DNA of 35,197 bases from NCBI GenBank assembly GCA_013001465.1, contig JABDMM010000068.1, positions 1-35,197 on the forward strand, given 5' to 3'. Positions 33,586-35,197 of the stretch are shown piece after piece. The position numbers and the translations under genes were made by a program. Each line of letters starts with the position of its first letter. The stretch's first letter is position 1. The notes under the pieces are model-generated. The model ran no database searches. It was not told the origin of the DNA and saw only the letters and a list, made by a program, of their open reading frames with translations. This stretch comes from Chitinophagales bacterium (GTDB taxonomy: Bacteria; Bacteroidota; Bacteroidia; Chitinophagales; JABDMM01).

Positions 33586-33721
33586 CCGTAAGTCCTAGGT
33601 AATTAAGAGCAATGCTACATAATTTATTAGAATTCTTGTACGGATATAAATCAGAAAGTTTTCTCACGGAATACCCTTTATTGCTATTATATATACAAAC
33701 AATCCATTAAATTGAATTTAA

Positions 33722-34318
33722 ATGCACAATCACATCTCTCAAATTAAAACTCCCAGCCTCCTGGTGCGAAAGTATCGATTAAGTGATGCCGCTATGCTAA
33801 AAGAAGTTTGTGATGCAAATATTGAATATCTCGCAGAGTGGATGCCGTGGGCTAAAGCAGGTAGTAGATCACTTTCTGAAACCCAGGAAACACTCAAGGA
33901 CTGGATAGAAAAATTCGAGAATCATAAGGACTTCTTTTATGGGATCTTTGATCACAGCCAGCAAAATCTTATCGGAAGCACAGGATTGCATAAAAGACTA
34001 GGCAAACGTGTATTTGAAATTGGATATTGGATTAAAAAGGAAGAAACTCAAAAGGGCTATGCCACTGAAGTAAGTTATGCACTAACTAAAACTGGTTTAA
34101 ATTATCTGGGCGCTGAAAAAATTGAAATTCGTTGTGATCCCAAAAACTTGATCAGCGCTAAAATTCCTTCGAAATTAGGGTTTATGAAAGAGTATTCTCT
34201 ACGATCCTTTCTGAAAAACGATCAAGGCAAAAGACAAATCCACGATTGCTGGACCCTTTTCAAGGAAGAGTTTCAGGTCATGAACGAATATGAACCAGTT
34301 GTAATAAACCAGTTTTAA
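33722..34318 (+). CDS. GNAT family N-acetyltransferase (RimJ/RimL type)
   Basis: 198 residues with the RimJ/RimL-type GNAT layout: LLVRKYRLSDAAML at the start, EWMPWAKAG, motif A as GYWIKKEETQKGYATEVSYAL (acetyl-CoA pyrophosphate loop QKGYAT), IEIRCDPKNLISAKIPSKLGF, and a C-terminal beta-strand with HDCWTLFKEEF. It acetylates an amino group using acetyl-CoA, probably on a protein N-terminus or small molecule; the substrate is unknown. It is divergent from the MBOAT operon and its 3' end overlaps the convergent TlpA-like gene by 4 bp. Nothing ties it functionally to the polysaccharide locus. Confidence 0.9.
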   Translation: MHNHISQIKTPSLLVRKYRLSDAAMLKEVCDANIEYLAEWMPWAKAGSRSLSETQETLKDWIEKFENHKDFFYGIFDHSQQNLIGSTGLHKRLGKRVFEIGYWIKKEETQKGYATEVSYALTKTGLNYLGAEKIEIRCDPKNLISAKIPSKLGFMKEYSLRSFLKNDQGKRQIHDCWTLFKEEFQVMNEYEPVVINQF

Positions 34319-35197
34319 GAAGTTGCCAGTAATTCAGCTACTTTAGCCTCTAATGATGGTCCCCTTAAATTTGTGGCTACGATGGTTCCATCGCGATCGA
34401 TGAGGAATGTTTGAGGAATAGAGCGAACCCCGTAAAGCTGCCCCGCAGAACTTTGCCATCCTTGCAGATCACTCACATGGTTTTTCCATACCAGATTATC
34501 CTGTTCAATAGCACCAACCCATCTGTTCCTGTTCTTGTCCAGTGAAACACTGAACACCGTAAATCCTTTGTCTTTAAACTTATTGTAGGTTCTTACGACA
34601 TTAGGATTCTCAACTCGGCAAGGTCGGCACCAACTTGCCCAGAAATCGAGCAACACAATTTTCCCTTTAAGTGAAGAAAGTTTAATATTTTTTCCATCAG
34701 GAGAAGGCAAACTAAAATCCGGTGCCGGAGCTCCTACTTTCAGTTTCCCGGTTGAACCTGCTTGTTTTTGTTGAGCTTTTTCAATTTGTTTCTGTGCTAA
34801 AACCTGATTGTACCGCTGCTTGTATTCTCTTGTTATATCAGCTTCGGGAATGTCTTTTTCTAAACGAGAAACTAAAACCTTAAGATCATCAGCAAATCTT
34901 ACCGGATCTAAGTAACTCATCGCATATGCAGCTGCATATGCACTTCCGGAATTTTTTGAGAAATTAGTGATGTAAGTTTCGGTATCCGCATTTAATTTCT
35001 CGAGTTCAGCTCTTATGGCATTTGCCTGTTGTACCTGACCTGTCTGGTATATCTGAATATACTCTTGATTCATACTTTGCATTTGAACCTGTCGACCGCT
35101 TATTTCTGAGTTAAAAAGGTTGAATTCATCATTTTCTTCTGAAAGTGCAATATCGTATTTTGTTAGATCCTGAGCATCCAGGTCAACCTCAACCTTA
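34315..35197 (-). CDS. TlpA-like thioredoxin-fold protein, N-terminus outside the window
   Basis: The frame is open beyond the first internal ATG (35082) to the right edge, with coherent sequence (LDAQDLTKYDIALSEENDEF), so the start and any signal peptide lie outside. The visible part has a helical N-terminal region rich in Gln and Ala, then an AhpC/TSA-type thioredoxin domain: VGAPAPDFSLPSPDGK, LLDFWASWCRPCRVENP with the redox pair CRPC (codons at 34618-34629), SVSLDKNRNRW, and a cis-Pro region SIPQTFLID. Bacteroidota encode many such periplasmic TlpA/ResA-like thiol reductases, often with an N-terminal DUF4369 domain, which the visible N-terminal region would fit. Role: disulfide reduction in the periplasm, partner unknown. 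Confidence 0.92.
   Translation of the reverse strand, partial: KVEVDLDAQDLTKYDIALSEENDEFNLFNSEISGRQVQMQSMNQEYIQIYQTGQVQQANAIRAELEKLNADTETYITNFSKNSGSAYAAAYAMSYLDPVRFADDLKVLVSRLEKDIPEADITREYKQRYNQVLAQKQIEKAQQKQAGSTGKLKVGAPAPDFSLPSPDGKNIKLSSLKGKIVLLDFWASWCRPCRVENPNVVRTYNKFKDKGFTVFSVSLDKNRNRWVGAIEQDNLVWKNHVSDLQGWQSSAGQLYGVRSIPQTFLIDRDGTIVATNLRGPSLEAKVAELLATS

Overview
The window looks like chromosomal DNA of a Bacteroidota bacterium, probably Flavobacteriia-like. The signs are a giant secreted protease with a type IX secretion sorting domain, a perfect Bacteroidota-type promoter (TTG, 20 nt, TAnnTTTG) before the initiator tRNA, a tRNA without encoded CCA, weak Shine-Dalgarno sites, and several proteins typical of the phylum (GGGCC-ending ArsM-like methyltransferase, DUF2147, MurQ plus a conserved hypothetical, Wzi/RemB-like outer-membrane protein). 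The species cannot be fixed from sequence alone. I see no insertion sequence, prophage, CRISPR array or rRNA.

Left part (1-12.9 kb), mostly housekeeping. It holds the 3' end of an ArsM-like methyltransferase, a secreted DUF2147 protein, and a 1947-residue S8 protease carrying three MAM-like units at an exact 828-bp spacing. Then come tRNA-fMet, era and der (ribosome assembly GTPases), a small helical lipoprotein, the CtpA-type S41 protease, murQ and a conserved hypothetical gene. The 172-bp gap after der contains a nested AT-rich inverted repeat and three DnaA-box-like sequences at exact 11-bp steps.

Middle and right (12.9-33.6 kb), one large polysaccharide (EPS/O-antigen-like) locus built of blocks on alternating strands: (i) lipid-linked sugar initiation transferase, Wzi-like outer-membrane protein and Gfo/Idh/MocA oxidoreductase; (ii) SxtJ-like and DUF5989/SxtK-like small membrane proteins with a NodU/TobZ-type carbamoyltransferase; (iii) SDR epimerase and LegC-type aminotransferase; (iv) WecC-WecB-WecG/TagA, a complete route from UDP-GlcNAc to UDP-ManNAcA and its transfer; (v) heparinase II/III-like protein; (vi) CBS-nucleotidyltransferase and Wzx-like flippase; (vii) MBOAT-SGNH, then an acyl carrier protein and a Wzy-like polymerase. 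Together they suggest a Wzx/Wzy-dependent polysaccharide containing ManNAcA and an amino sugar, with carbamoyl and acyl decorations. Only one ordinary glycosyltransferase besides the initiating enzyme is visible, so the rest must be encoded elsewhere.

The right edge (33.6-35.2 kb) holds a GNAT acetyltransferase and the 3' part of a TlpA-like thioredoxin gene. Five of the six convergent gene junctions overlap tail to tail, one of them by 74 bp. The most system-like elements are the carbamoylation triad, a Dlt-like acylation set without DltA, and the Wzi-like gene whose signal peptide lies upstream of its first ATG with no canonical start codon.
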